A DNA stretch of 64,000 nt. Origin: CADEEN01 sp963740395 (GTDB lineage Bacteria > Pseudomonadota > Gammaproteobacteria > Burkholderiales > Burkholderiaceae_C). The notes below the pieces were generated by a model. The model did not search any database, was not told the origin of the DNA, and saw only the letters and a list, made by a program, of their open reading frames with translations. The DNA lies in NCBI GenBank assembly GCA_963740395.1, contig CAVUEP010000015.1, forward strand, positions 62,001-126,000, written 5' to 3'. A program made the position numbers and the translations under genes. Below, one piece after another: positions 53,420 through 62,264 of this stretch (the first letter of the stretch is position 1; every line of letters begins with the position of its first letter).

Positions 53420-53728
53420 TCACTTTTCTGGGTCCCGGGGGCCAGGCGGCCGAAACTTGCCAAGAGCGGCCGCAGCGATGACTACCAGACCGACAACCAT
53501 GAACAGGATGCCCCAGGCGCCGGCGAACTGACTCACTCGGTCCTCCACCGTGGTTCCAGGTGCGCTAGGCATGAACAGCCAAGCCACCAGCGCGAACATG
53601 GCGAAGAGCGTCGCTATTGCGACCCTCCGCGGCGTGCCACGTCGCTTCCAGGCGACGTGAAGCAGGTAGCTCCCGGGTCCAAGCACCGCGAGCGTGACAA
53701 CAACGACTGCGAGCGACTCTGCGATCAC
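53420..53728 (-). CDS. Cassette M: small membrane protein, copy 2
   Basis: Encodes a 102-residue membrane protein identical to cassette H. Over the whole 500-base cassette unit the two copies differ at four positions that I can see: two in attC, one in the spacer and one silent in the gene. This indicates recent cassette duplication within the array. Confidence 0.82.
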   Translation of the reverse strand: MIAESLAVVVVTLAVLGPGSYLLHVAWKRRGTPRRVAIATLFAMFALVAWLFMPSAPGTTVEDRVSQFAGAWGILFMVVGLVVIAAAALGKFRPPGPRDPEK

Positions 53729-53748
53729 GAGCTACGGTTCGGTGTGAG

Positions 53749-53877
53749 GCCTAACGTTGGAATTAACCGGCTCGCGGCGGCAGGCGGTTTGTGGCTGGCG
53801 GGGTGAGGTGAGCGAAGCGAACCCCGCCGGGCACAAGGCGCCTGCCGTTGGCGGTCCGGTTGAGCGACATGTTAGGC
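53749..53877 (-). repeat. attC site 14 (129 bp)
   Basis: Core GCCTAAC and GTTAGGC, inner arms GGCGGCAGGCG and CGCCTGCCG, and a central palindrome GGCGGGGTGAGGTGAGCGAA-type region unlike the other sites. This is the highest-coordinate attC, closest to where the integrase should be. Confidence 0.88.
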
Positions 53878-53982
53878 GTCACGGTGGCCGGCTGCGACGG
53901 CGTGGTTCCAAAATGAGCGTTTGCGAGTGAAGACGAAGTGTGCCAGCGTGGATGAGGTGCTCATGCCTGACCCAAGTTAGCG

Positions 53983-54301
53983 CTACAGCGGACTGCAGAG
54001 CAGTGAACACTCAGCAGGCTTTTCACTCTTGCAAGTGGATATCGGTCCCGAAACCTTCCATTTGCCCTTGCCGGTTTCGCACTTTCCAAACTTCCAGACA
54101 CGTATTAGTCCGCTGCCCTCCACGCGGTAAATACAGGTTGTACCTGGTCCGTGAGGACCGAATTCCATAGATTCAAGATGCAGCACCGGGGCTTGGTACG
54201 GGTACATCAATGTGTCTTGGGAGAGCCAGCCGGGCGTGGTGGGCAATAGGCCGACCTTTTCGGCCGGAGGACAAGTCCATTCCTGAGCCTGTGCGGCCCA
54301 T
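53983..54301 (-). CDS. Cassette N: exported Cys-containing protein, 5' end lost at the junction
   Basis: The frame reads AWAAQAQEWTCPPAEKVGLL, then YPYQAPVLHLESMEFGPHGP, then CIYRVEGSGLIRVWKFGKCE and CKSEKPAECSLLCSPL to the stop at 53,983. AWAAQAQEW looks like the end of a signal peptide with its cleavage site. Upstream of 54,301 the frame turns to nonsense at the point where Nitrospira sequence begins, so the start codon and most of the signal peptide are missing. It resembles small secreted DUF3757-type proteins, a weak assignment. Confidence 0.6.
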
Positions 54302-54305
54302 GCGA
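54296..54305. other. Chimera junction between two genomes
   Basis: Left of this point the cassette N frame is intact. Right of it a formylglycine-generating-enzyme frame (MRGTDGRLWPWGNDEQ) begins in mid-domain. Both reading frames break within about ten bases, at GGCCCATGCGAGGG. GC content, gene direction and gene content change here as well. Confidence 0.85.
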
Positions 54306-54689
54306 GGGACGGATGGCCGTCTCTGGCCCTGGGGTAATGACGAGCAGCCTGGCGGAGCGAATTGGGCCAGGGTGCAGGATGGCCATGATGTCACGGCATC
54401 TGTCGGGACCGTTCTGACTGATAAGAGCCCCTACGGCGTCATGGATGGGGCGGGAAACGTGATGGAGTGGGTGGCCGACTGGTACGCGGAAAGCTACTTC
54501 AAGGAGGCCCCTGAGCATAACCCACCGAGCCCGGAGTACGGCACCTATCGGGCGCTTCGTGGGGGGGGGTACGCGACCACAGGAGCCGATATTCGCATCA
54601 CGAGTCGGAGCAAAATGGTCCCTGACTTTCGGGATGAAACCATCGGGTTTCGCTGTGCGGTTTCAGGTGAAAAATCAGGGGGGAACTGA
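54298..54689 (+). CDS. SUMF1/FGE-domain protein, C-terminal part only
   Basis: The last 130 residues of a formylglycine-generating-enzyme (SUMF1) type domain: RGTDGRLWPWGNDEQPGGAN, SPYGVMDGAGNVMEWVADWY, TYRALRGGGYATTGADIRIT and DETIGFRCAVSG. The N-terminal half is missing at the junction. In Nitrospira such proteins accompany respiratory gene clusters. A G9 run at 54,561 is in frame. Confidence 0.86.
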
Positions 54690-54709
54690 AGCGGAAAACC
54701 CTAAGAAAC

Positions 54710-54814
54710 CTACAGGAAATCAAAGTAGTAGAGAATAAGGAACACGGCCAAAATTATATTGACAACCATACCGGCCAAAACTATAATGTCGAACACTTTT
54801 GAGTTTTTGTTCAT
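54710..54814 (-). CDS. Tiny single-helix membrane protein (34 aa)
   Basis: ATG at 54,814 with AGGGG 7 bases upstream. The product is MNKNSKVFDIIVLAGMVVNI followed by ILAVFLILYYFDFL: one membrane helix with a charged N-terminus. No family recognised. It lies between the FGE gene and the bd-like oxidase cluster but on the opposite strand. Confidence 0.55.
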   Translation of the reverse strand: MNKNSKVFDIIVLAGMVVNIILAVFLILYYFDFL

Positions 54815-54938
54815 CGATATTCCCCTGATTTTTCGTGTGCGGCAAGGAATTTTGAATAACATACGGATTTCTGTGTGTCAAGAAATTCGCTGATGCATCT
54901 CAGCTAGTAATTTTTCCCCATCAGGAGAAGGAGACGCG

Positions 54939-55061
54939 ATGGCAACGGCAACGGCAGATAGCGAGTTGAAAGTCAAGATCGGCAAGATGATTTTTTACAT
55001 CACCTGTGCGGTGGGGTTGTGGTTTTTTTATTGGTTCGCCGGAATTCAGTGCCCCTGCTAA
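54939..55061 (+). CDS. Tiny membrane protein ahead of the bd-like oxidase (40 aa, first)
   Basis: ATG at 54,939 after AGGAGAAGGAGACGCG. The product ATATADSELKVKIGKMIFYI then TCAVGLWFFYWFAGIQCPC has one membrane helix and ends in a CPC motif. Size and position suggest a small accessory subunit of the oxidase, like CydX of cytochrome bd, but this is inference. Confidence 0.62.
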   Translation: MATATADSELKVKIGKMIFYITCAVGLWFFYWFAGIQCPC

Positions 55062-55122
55062 GCAGGGCCGCTGCACGCTGAGAATTTCTTGAACGTCCGC
55101 AAGGTTTGAGGGAGGAAATGCG

Positions 55123-55245
55123 ATGGGTCAGACAATTGTCTACGTGCTGGTGTCGCTGGTTGTTTGCATTGCCTATTTCACGGCGGTTGACCATTTCTTG
55201 ATGGATTCGCAGGGGCTGGACTTCTGGTATCTGTTCAGGAATTAA
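55123..55245 (+). CDS. Tiny membrane protein ahead of the bd-like oxidase (40 aa, second)
   Basis: ATG at 55,123 after GAGGGAGGAAATGCG. The product MGQTIVYVLVSLVVCIAYFT then AVDHFLMDSQGLDFWYLFRN has one membrane helix. It sits 61 bases after the first 40-residue gene and 81 bases before the oxidase start, consistent with a small subunit in the same operon. Confidence 0.62.
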   Translation: MGQTIVYVLVSLVVCIAYFTAVDHFLMDSQGLDFWYLFRN

Positions 55246-55326
55246 GCCTGGCGATTGTTCTGCGCTGAGTTGAGCCTGCAGGGAATCATGATGAGTCTTT
55301 TTCGGAATGCATTAAGGAGGTATCCC

Positions 55327-57241
55327 ATGGGTTTAGTAGCCGGGAAGAAGTTGTTCTCAATCATGGCGCTTTGCGCGATGATTGGCCTTCTCCTGCTCCC
55401 CATCGCCGTATCGCTTCCGTCGCTGGCTATGGGTGCAGATGCGCCTGAAGCGGTGGCGAAGGAGGGTGAGGCGAAGGTTGAGAAGGGGAGAGACGTCTAT
55501 TATAAGACGGAAGGTATCGTCGTCGGTGCCCCCGCTCCGAAGACGGTCGATGGTCCTCGGGATTATCCGCGGTACAACTTCGAGAGCCGCGTGTTGCTCT
55601 GGTTCGCAAATCAGCAGCACCTCTATTACGGAAGTTTCGTGCTTGCGGTTCCGATCTTCTGCATGGTTATCGAGTTCATGGGAGTGGTGACGAAGGATAA
55701 GGCGATGGCGAAGCGGTATGATCAGCTCGCCTATGACTTCATCAAGATCAGTCTGACGGCCTATTCGCTGACCGCCATCCTCGGCGGTATCCTGATCTTC
55801 ACCTTCCTGACGCTCTATCCCGCATTCTTCGGCTACTTATCCAGCATCTTCCGCCCGGTCATGCATATCTATGCACTGATGTTCGTGGCGGAGAGCGGAA
55901 CCCTCTACATCTATTACTACGGTTGGGACAAGATGAAGGAAGGGTTCCTCAAGTGGATTCACTTGAGCATGTCCGTGATCCTGAACGTGATCGGTACGCT
56001 TGCTCATGTTCCTGGCGAATTCCTGGATCGGCTTCATGATGTCGCCGGCCGGTGTCGATGAGCAGGGTCGGTACCTGGGGAACATCTGGCACGTCATTCA
56101 TACCGCGCTCTGGAATCCGCTCAATGTGCATCGCATCTTGGGGAACATGGCGTTCGGCGGTGGTGTCGTGGCGGCCTACGCCGCGTACAAGTTCTTGGCT
56201 TCCAAGACCGACGAGGATCGCGCGCATTACGATTGGATGGGATACATCGCCATGGCGCTCGGCGTGGCGTTCTTGATTCCCTTGCCGTTTGCCGGTTACT
56301 GGCTGATGCGCGAGGTGTATGCATATCGTCAGCAGATGGGGATTACCCTCATGGGTGGTCTTCTGGCCTGGCTCTTCATTATTCAAGCGACCATGATCGG
56401 TATTCTTTTCCTCAGCACCAACTACTATCTCTGGCAGGCGCTCGGTCGGATGCGCGGTGCGGAGAAGTATCAACGGTACATTAAGTATCTGGTGTTCGTT
56501 CTCGTGTTGCGGCTTCCTGGTGTTCATCACTCCCCACACGATCGTCATGACTCCGGCTGAGCTGAAGGCGATGGGTGGTCAGCAGCACCCGGTGTTGGGA
56601 AACTATGGTGTCATGTCCGCCAAGAATGGTGGAATCAACGTCATTATTACCACCACCATCCTGAGCTTCGTCTGGTACATGCGAGGCAATAAAGTCTCGA
56701 CTGTATCCTGGTCGAAGTTCGGCAATATCTTCATGGGCGTCTTTTTCGGCTGCGCCTACTTCAATATTATCGGGCTCGCCGTCTTGGATATTACATCCCG
56801 GCAAACGTGCGAGTCGGTCTGTCGGTGCCGCAGGTGGCGACGACACTGTCCTGCCTGTTCTTCATGTTTGCGCTGAATAGCTTCATGATGAAGGGCGCAA
56901 AGCAGATGGGTCCGATCGAGTGGGGAAAAATTTCTGCTCGTTCGCAATATGCCCTGATCATGCTCGCAACGGCCTTTACCTGGATGATGGGGCTGATGGG
57001 GTACATTCGCTCCTCGGTCCGATTGTTCTGGCACGTCAATGAGATCATGCGCGATAACTCTCCCTGGGCCTATACGCATACGGTGGGCTTTGCAGCGAAT
57101 ATGATTTCATTCAATGTGTTGTTCTTCTGGATCAGCATTCTCTTCGTCTTCTGGCTCGGGAGCCTTGGGATAAAGAAGGCGCCAGTTGAAGCAAAGGCAG
57201 GGGTTCCAGGCGGCGCTCCGCAGCCAGCTGGGGGCCACTAA
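55327..57241 (+). CDS. Cytochrome bd-like oxidase subunit I of Nitrospira type, three frameshifts
   Basis: A polytopic membrane protein of about 637 residues related to cytochrome bd subunit I (CydA). The ATG at 55,327 has a perfect AAGGAGG 6 bases upstream. Blocks include NQQHLYYGSFVLAVPIFCMV, RPVMHIYALMFVAESGTLYI, LANSWIGFMMSPAGVDEQGR and VRLFWHVNEIMRDNSPWAYT. Frame changes near 56,008, 56,515 and 56,795 look like indel errors, since the protein is otherwise continuous. Nitrospira lacks classical haem-copper oxidases and such a bd-like oxidase has been proposed as its terminal oxidase. Confidence 0.85.
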
Positions 57242-57269
57242 TCATCTTTAGGATCTTGGTTGGGGGAGT

Positions 57270-57292
57270 GGAGGCACGGTGCATGTGCCTCC
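57270..57292 (+). promoter_or_regulatory. Intergenic hairpin between oxidase and cytochrome c genes
   Basis: GGAGGCAC and GTGCCTCC form a perfect 8-base stem around a 7-base loop GGTGCAT. No T-run follows, so it is more likely an mRNA processing or stabilising hairpin than a terminator. It may set the relative expression of the two flanking genes. Confidence 0.45.
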
Positions 57293-57322
57293 CTCCTACC
57301 CAAACCTCAGGAGGTTAACACC

Positions 57323-58638
57323 GTGGGCGATCTGATAAATGAAGCTCTCTCAATAGGGTGGCCGCTGCTCGCACTTCTCGCGGGGCTCCTTGTGTATTCT
57401 CAGGTATCTATTAGCGATCCTGCTGCAAAGAAGCGTGCGTCATTCAAGCTCTTTATTGGCATCATTGCCGCCTTCATGCTGTTGGTGGCGATTGCGCATT
57501 ATAAGAACAGCTTCTATGAAGCGAACCGGATGCTTCCGGTCTCGTTGGTTCTCATCACCAGCGATGTGCTTCATGATGGGGATCTACTTCCCCAATCAAG
57601 CCGCATTGCTGAAGATCGGTGGCTTCATGTTCTTTGTCGCCGCTGGTCTGTCAGGATATGGGAATTGGTTGCCGCAGGTTGAAGGCGGGTTTCCTCCCAA
57701 AGAAGAGAAGATTCAGTTTGAATCGATGACTGCACAACAGTTGGCCGATGAAGGTGAGAAGATCATTTTCGGCGGCATCGGGCAAAATAAAGTTCAGGGT
57801 GCAATCGGAAAGGGACAATGTCCGCTCTGCCATGCGTTCCATAAGGGAATGTTGGGAGAGCGTGCGCCAAACCTTGATGGCCTTCCTGAACGTGCCGGTA
57901 AGGAGCGGTTAGAGGATCCCAAGTATAGTAAGGGTAAGCCCGCGGCGAGAGATTTTGCTCAAAAAGAAGCATTCCCAGGGTCTGGGACTGCAGAGAATGG
58001 TCAGGAGTATATTGCTGAGTCCCATTCCTGCCCGAGCTGTTATGTCGTTGCCGGTTATGGCGTCAAGGGCACGAACGATAAAGAGAGCCCGATGCCTGCC
58101 ATTCACAAGCCACCGATCTCGTTGAGTCTTCCTGAGTTGGCGGCGGTGGATACCTGGCTGTATGTCCGCGAAGGGCGCGATGCTCCGAGCATACGACGAG
58201 ATCATCAAGTCGTATGAGAAGTTTGTTCCTGAAGCGGACAGGCCGAAACAGCAGGATGATAAGGCAGCGGGGCCGCCAAGCGCGCTTGATGGCGGATGGA
58301 ACGGAGCCGGTCGATCAGATTTTTGCAAAGGCCCAGTGCGTGGCCTGCCATACGATTCCTGGTATTCCTGGCGCAGTCGGCACGATTGGTCCTAAGCTTG
58401 AAGAGGGGACGAATGCCCCGCTTCGTATCAAGGATGCGGACTATAAGGGAGCGGCAAAGACGGTTCCTGACTACATCATGGAGTCTATTGTTGACCCAGC
58501 GCCTACGTCGTAAAGCCATTCCCGGACAATACGATGCCGAAAGTGTTCGGGCAGAAATTGAGCGCAGGCGCTATCAAGAAGATCGTCGATTATCTGTCGC
58601 AGGTGAAAGCGGGTTCGCCGCCACCGAAGATTTCATGA
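57323..58638 (+). CDS. Membrane-anchored c-type cytochrome, four frameshifts
   Basis: GTG start at 57,323 with AGGAGG 8 bases upstream. Three N-terminal membrane segments (WPLLALLAGLLVYSQVSISD, LFIGIIAAFMLLVAIAHYKN, IGGFMFFVAAGLSGYGNWLP) precede haem-binding segments CPLCH (in KGQCPLCHAFHKG) and CVACH (in KAQCVACHTIPGI). A third cluster reads CPSCY where CxxCH would be expected. The reading frame changes near 57,565, 58,185, 58,290 and 58,505, then continues KPFPDNTMPKVFGQKLSAGA to the stop. It probably passes electrons to the oxidase. Confidence 0.78.
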
Positions 58639-58681
58639 TCTTGACTGTCTACCTCTTTTGTTGAGCAAAGGGAGTTCACCG

Positions 58682-59719
58682 ATGAAAGCATTAATGTCAG
58701 TCGGGGCACTCATAGGAGTAGTTGGAATACTCCTGCTTGCCGGAATGATTGTAGATATCATTCCGTCAAATACCGTGCGCCTGGTCGAAGGGTACATGCC
58801 CATGCAAGTGCTCTTTGAGCTCACGCTGTTTGTGGCGGGATTTGCAGGGATAAGCTATATGTTGAGTTCCATGGGAATGGCGCTCCCTCGATTCTGGCAG
58901 GGGATTTTATTTTGGGCGTTCATTCTCCTGTATTTGAAGTATCGTGTCTATCCGCCGATTCCATTCAGCGTTCGCGCCATGTATGGGACCGTCTCCCTCG
59001 TGGCCGTGTTTATGTGGGTTTCTGCGAGCGAAGAAGATTGGAAGAAGTTCAAGCAGCCGATCATGAATATCTTGGATGCCCAGACCGGGGTCAACAAGCT
59101 GTTGCGGTATGCCTATCTGATCGTGTTGCCGCTTCTGATCGGCGGGTTCTCCTATAACGCGATGGTGCCAAAGTCAGAGGAGCCCATCGAGTTGCGGACG
59201 GTGCATCCTGCGCCACCAGCCAGCACGAAGGTGCATGGAAAGACCTATACGCTGCAAACGTCGCAGAACCCCTATCGTGTCAATCCTGAAGGAAAGTACG
59301 ATCAGGAATATAGCAACGCGAATATTGTGGAGCAGGGCATGGGCCGGTTGATGAAGCCGAATGCCAATCCTTGGGATAAGGATGCCCAAGGGTACCTCAA
59401 GTATGTGCGTGAGGGCGGAGAGATCTTCTTCCAAAACTGCCACTTCTGCCACGGCGATAACCTGAACGGCCGCGGTCTCCATGCCTTCGCGTTCAATCCG
59501 ATTCCGGCGAACTTTACAGATCCGGGAACGATTGCACAATTACAGGAAACGTTCATTTTCTGGCGTGTGTCCAAGGGTGGAATCGGGTTGCCGAACGAAG
59601 GGTTCCCCTGGGCCTCTGTGATGCCACCGTGGGAACAGCATCTGACTGTGGACGAAATCTGGAAAGTTATCTTGTTCGAATATTGGCACACGGGGTATTA
59701 CCCGAGGACCTGGGACTAA
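58682..59719 (+). CDS. Membrane-anchored monohaem cytochrome c
   Basis: Intact 345-residue protein from the ATG at 58,682 (AGGGAG upstream). The first 175 residues hold five or six membrane segments (LMSVGALIGVVGILLLAGMI, YMLSSMGMALPRFWQGILFW, LLRYAYLIVLPLLIGGFSYN). The periplasmic C-terminal domain has one haem c motif in FFQNCHFCHGDNLNGRGLH and a late Met region SVMPPWEQHLTVDEIWKVIL. It lies between the other two cytochrome genes. Confidence 0.85.
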   Translation: MKALMSVGALIGVVGILLLAGMIVDIIPSNTVRLVEGYMPMQVLFELTLFVAGFAGISYMLSSMGMALPRFWQGILFWAFILLYLKYRVYPPIPFSVRAMYGTVSLVAVFMWVSASEEDWKKFKQPIMNILDAQTGVNKLLRYAYLIVLPLLIGGFSYNAMVPKSEEPIELRTVHPAPPASTKVHGKTYTLQTSQNPYRVNPEGKYDQEYSNANIVEQGMGRLMKPNANPWDKDAQGYLKYVREGGEIFFQNCHFCHGDNLNGRGLHAFAFNPIPANFTDPGTIAQLQETFIFWRVSKGGIGLPNEGFPWASVMPPWEQHLTVDEIWKVILFEYWHTGYYPRTWD

Positions 59720-59770
59720 TCGTTCACGGGAATTATCTAGCCAACCTGGATTTACGACATGAGGGAAACC

Positions 59771-61549
59771 ATGAAGAATTCGTTTAGTCTGAAGGCGGGG
59801 GCGCTCCTCACGACTGCCTTTGGCATTATCCTGGTCTCCGGAAGCATCGGGGGCTTGACCTTTGCCGCAAGATGCCCTTCCTGAGGGATTCAAGAAGGGT
59901 GAGTTATCGCCTGAACCTCCTGCCGACATGATTGAGGCAGGCAAGCGGGTCTACTTTACCAAGTGTGTGTGGTGCCACGGGGTCGATGGCGCGGGCGATG
60001 GACCTGGTGCCGATCGTCTCTGGCCGCGTCCCCGCAATTTCAACCAGGGCACGTTCAAGATTCGGCGCACGGCCAGCGGTGAGTTGCCGTTGTTCGATGC
60101 CAAGAAGCCAATTCCCGGTCAGAACGATCTGTTTGAGACCGTCACGCATGGTCTGCCAGGTTCCGCCATGCCATCCTGGGAAGGTATTCTGACGGAAGAG
60201 CAACGGCTCCAAGTCTTGTCCTTCGTCACGACCCAGCTCGTGAAGGACCGGAAGTTTACCGACAAGGAGTCTGAGAGCCAGACCGTGTTGCAGATGGACG
60301 AGCTGAAGCCGATTCCCGTGTCAGAGGAGAGCCTCAAGAAGGGGGCGGAACTCGTTGTCGAAAAGAAGTGTGTCGAATGTCACGGCACGGAAGGCCGTGG
60401 CGACGGCAATGCATTCAATCTGAAAGACGACTGGGGTTTCTCAATCCAGCCGGCCGACTGGCACAAGTGCTGGAACTTCAGAGGGCAGCCGGCAGGATCC
60501 CTATAACGTCAAGAACATCTTCCGGACATTTTCGACCGGAGTCAACGGTACTCCGATGCCTTCGTTTGCTGACAACAGCACGGTTGAAGAGCGTTGGCAC
60601 ATTGCCAACTTCGTGAACTCGCTGTGTGAGCGTGAGGCAGATGGGAAGCCCCTCTCAATCGATCCATTGACGGACAAGCCGAAGATCAACTTTGTGGTGT
60701 CGTCAGGGGTGGTTGAAGGAGAGATTCCGGCAGATCCAGAGCATGAACTGTGGAAGAACCGGGCCAGGCGGTATGTCGCGATGGGTGGTCAGATCACCCA
60801 CAAGCCCAGAAACTTCGTGAATCGGATCGACGATATCTGGGTGAAGTCGCTCTACAACGACAAGCATGTCGTGTTCATGTTCCAGTGGGACGACCGGACG
60901 AAGAGCGTAGCCGAAGGGAAGTTGCCTTGGGCTCCGACGTCAGTCAATGTCGATGTCAAGGAACAGGATCCGAAGACCGGCGAAGAGGGTTCTATTGCCT
61001 CGCATCAGAATAACTACACGGTCTACAACGATGCGATCGCCATGGAAACTGCCGTGAAGTGGAAGGAGCTTCCCGCGCCGATTAAGCCGCGGTATCTGTT
61101 CGGCAGCAACGAGCAGTTCCCGGTCGATATTGTGAAGTGGGAAGCTGACGGTTCACTCCGTGCCTTTGAAGGGTACCGGATGGGACAAGGACTTCGTACA
61201 ACGCGATACCTACGAAGAGAACATCAAGATCCTTCATTCAGAGTGGAAGAATGGCCGATGGACGGTGATGATTCAGCGTCCGTTGGGCAACAAGAAGGAT
61301 CAGGATTACGACGAAGATACCTTCTTCGAAATGGGACAATATATTCCCACCGTGTTCTTTGCCTGGGACGGACACAATGGCGATGCAGGACGGAAGATGG
61401 CCGTTTCGGCCTTCTACTACACGTTCCTGGAGCCGCCGACGCCTCGCGAAGCCTATATCTATCCGGTTGTGATTGCCTTTGGTGTGGTCCTTCTGGAAGG
61501 TTGGGTCCTGACCAGACGATCGAACAAGCGGAAGGGAAAGACCCTCTAA
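59771..61549 (+). CDS. Nitrite oxidoreductase gamma-like dihaem c/haem b protein, three frameshifts
   Basis: About 592 residues: a signal peptide (KNSFSLKAGALLTTAFGIIL), two cytochrome c domains with CVWCH (in TKCVWCHGVDGAG) and CVECH (in KKCVECHGTEGRG), an ethylbenzene-dehydrogenase-gamma-like haem b domain (VKSLYNDKHVVFMFQWDDRT, VNVDVKEQDPKTGEEGS), and a C-terminal membrane anchor (YPVVIAFGVVLLEGWVLTRR). The layout matches gamma-subunit (NxrC-like) candidates of Nitrospira. Frame changes near 59,868, 60,490 and 61,185 appear to be indel errors. No nxrA or nxrB is in the window. Confidence 0.78.
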
Positions 61550-61584
61550 CGTTCGCTCTGAGCGGAGAGAGTCTGAAGAGTCAT

Positions 61585-61620
61585 GAGGGGGTGGGGTAGA
61601 CCCACCCCCTCTTTCTTTTT
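61585..61620 (+). terminator. Strong rho-independent terminator
   Basis: GAGGGGGTGGG and CCCACCCCCTC form a perfect 11-base stem around GTAGA, followed by TTTCTTTTT. It lies 35 bases after the stop of the haem protein and closes the respiratory cluster before mobA. Confidence 0.92.
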
Positions 61621-61642
61621 GGCCGTCTGCATTGAGGGCATG

Positions 61643-62264
61643 ATGGAGATCGATGTAACCGGCGTCCTTCTCGCCGGGGGCAAAAGCCGGAGAATGGGCG
61701 AAGACAAACGGTATCTCGTCGTGGGGGAACAGACTCTCCTTGAACGAGGACTGGCTGTGCTTCGCTCAATCTTTCAGGAGGTACTGGTCGTCATTGCGCA
61801 GGACAGTCCCCTCGCTCGAGGTCGAGGCCAGAGTTGTGCGAGACCTGGTGCCTGATTGCGGCAGTCTCGGAGGGTTGTACACCGGGCTTACAGAGGCAAC
61901 GACCCCCTACATATTTGTGGTCGCGTGCGACATGCCGTTTCTCAATCCGGCGGTCATTGCCCAGTTCACGAGTCGAAGAGCCACCGCAGACATTGTGATG
62001 GCGAAACTTGCGGCCCGGTTACATCCGATGCATGCCTTGTATGGCAAGCGATGCCTGCCGGTCGTTGAACAGATGATCCAGGCACGACAGCTCAAGATTC
62101 AAGAGATGCTGTCGTACGCGTCCCTTCGCGTACAATATGTCACTGAGGCCGATCTGCTCACCATCGATCCCTCCGGGCGTTCCTTTCAGAACGTGAATAC
62201 CCCGGCCGACCTTGAAGTGGCGCGGTCCCTGCTGGCTCAGCTACCTCCCTCAGGACAATTGTAG
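61643..62264 (+). CDS. mobA: MobA, molybdenum cofactor guanylyltransferase, one frameshift
   Basis: MobA attaches GMP to molybdopterin to make the bis-MGD cofactor used by DMSO-reductase-family enzymes such as nitrite oxidoreductase. It starts EIDVTGVLLAGGKSRRMGED after Met, with the nucleotide signature LLAGGKSRRMG and the later CDMPFLNPAVIAQF. After about 61,807 the frame shifts and continues VRDLVPDCGSLGGLYTGLTE. The ATG at 61,643 fits the GAGGG upstream. Start and length are normal for the family (about 206 residues). Confidence 0.9.

Noticed and set aside
46201..53877. CRISPR array
   Set aside because: The repeats are 58-130 bases, imperfect palindromes of variable sequence, and the intervals hold protein-coding genes. 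They fit attC sites, and no cas gene is seen.
54561..54569. G9 run as the cause of a frameshift in the FGE gene
   Set aside because: The frame reads correctly through it (RALRGGGYATT), so the run is not an error site here.
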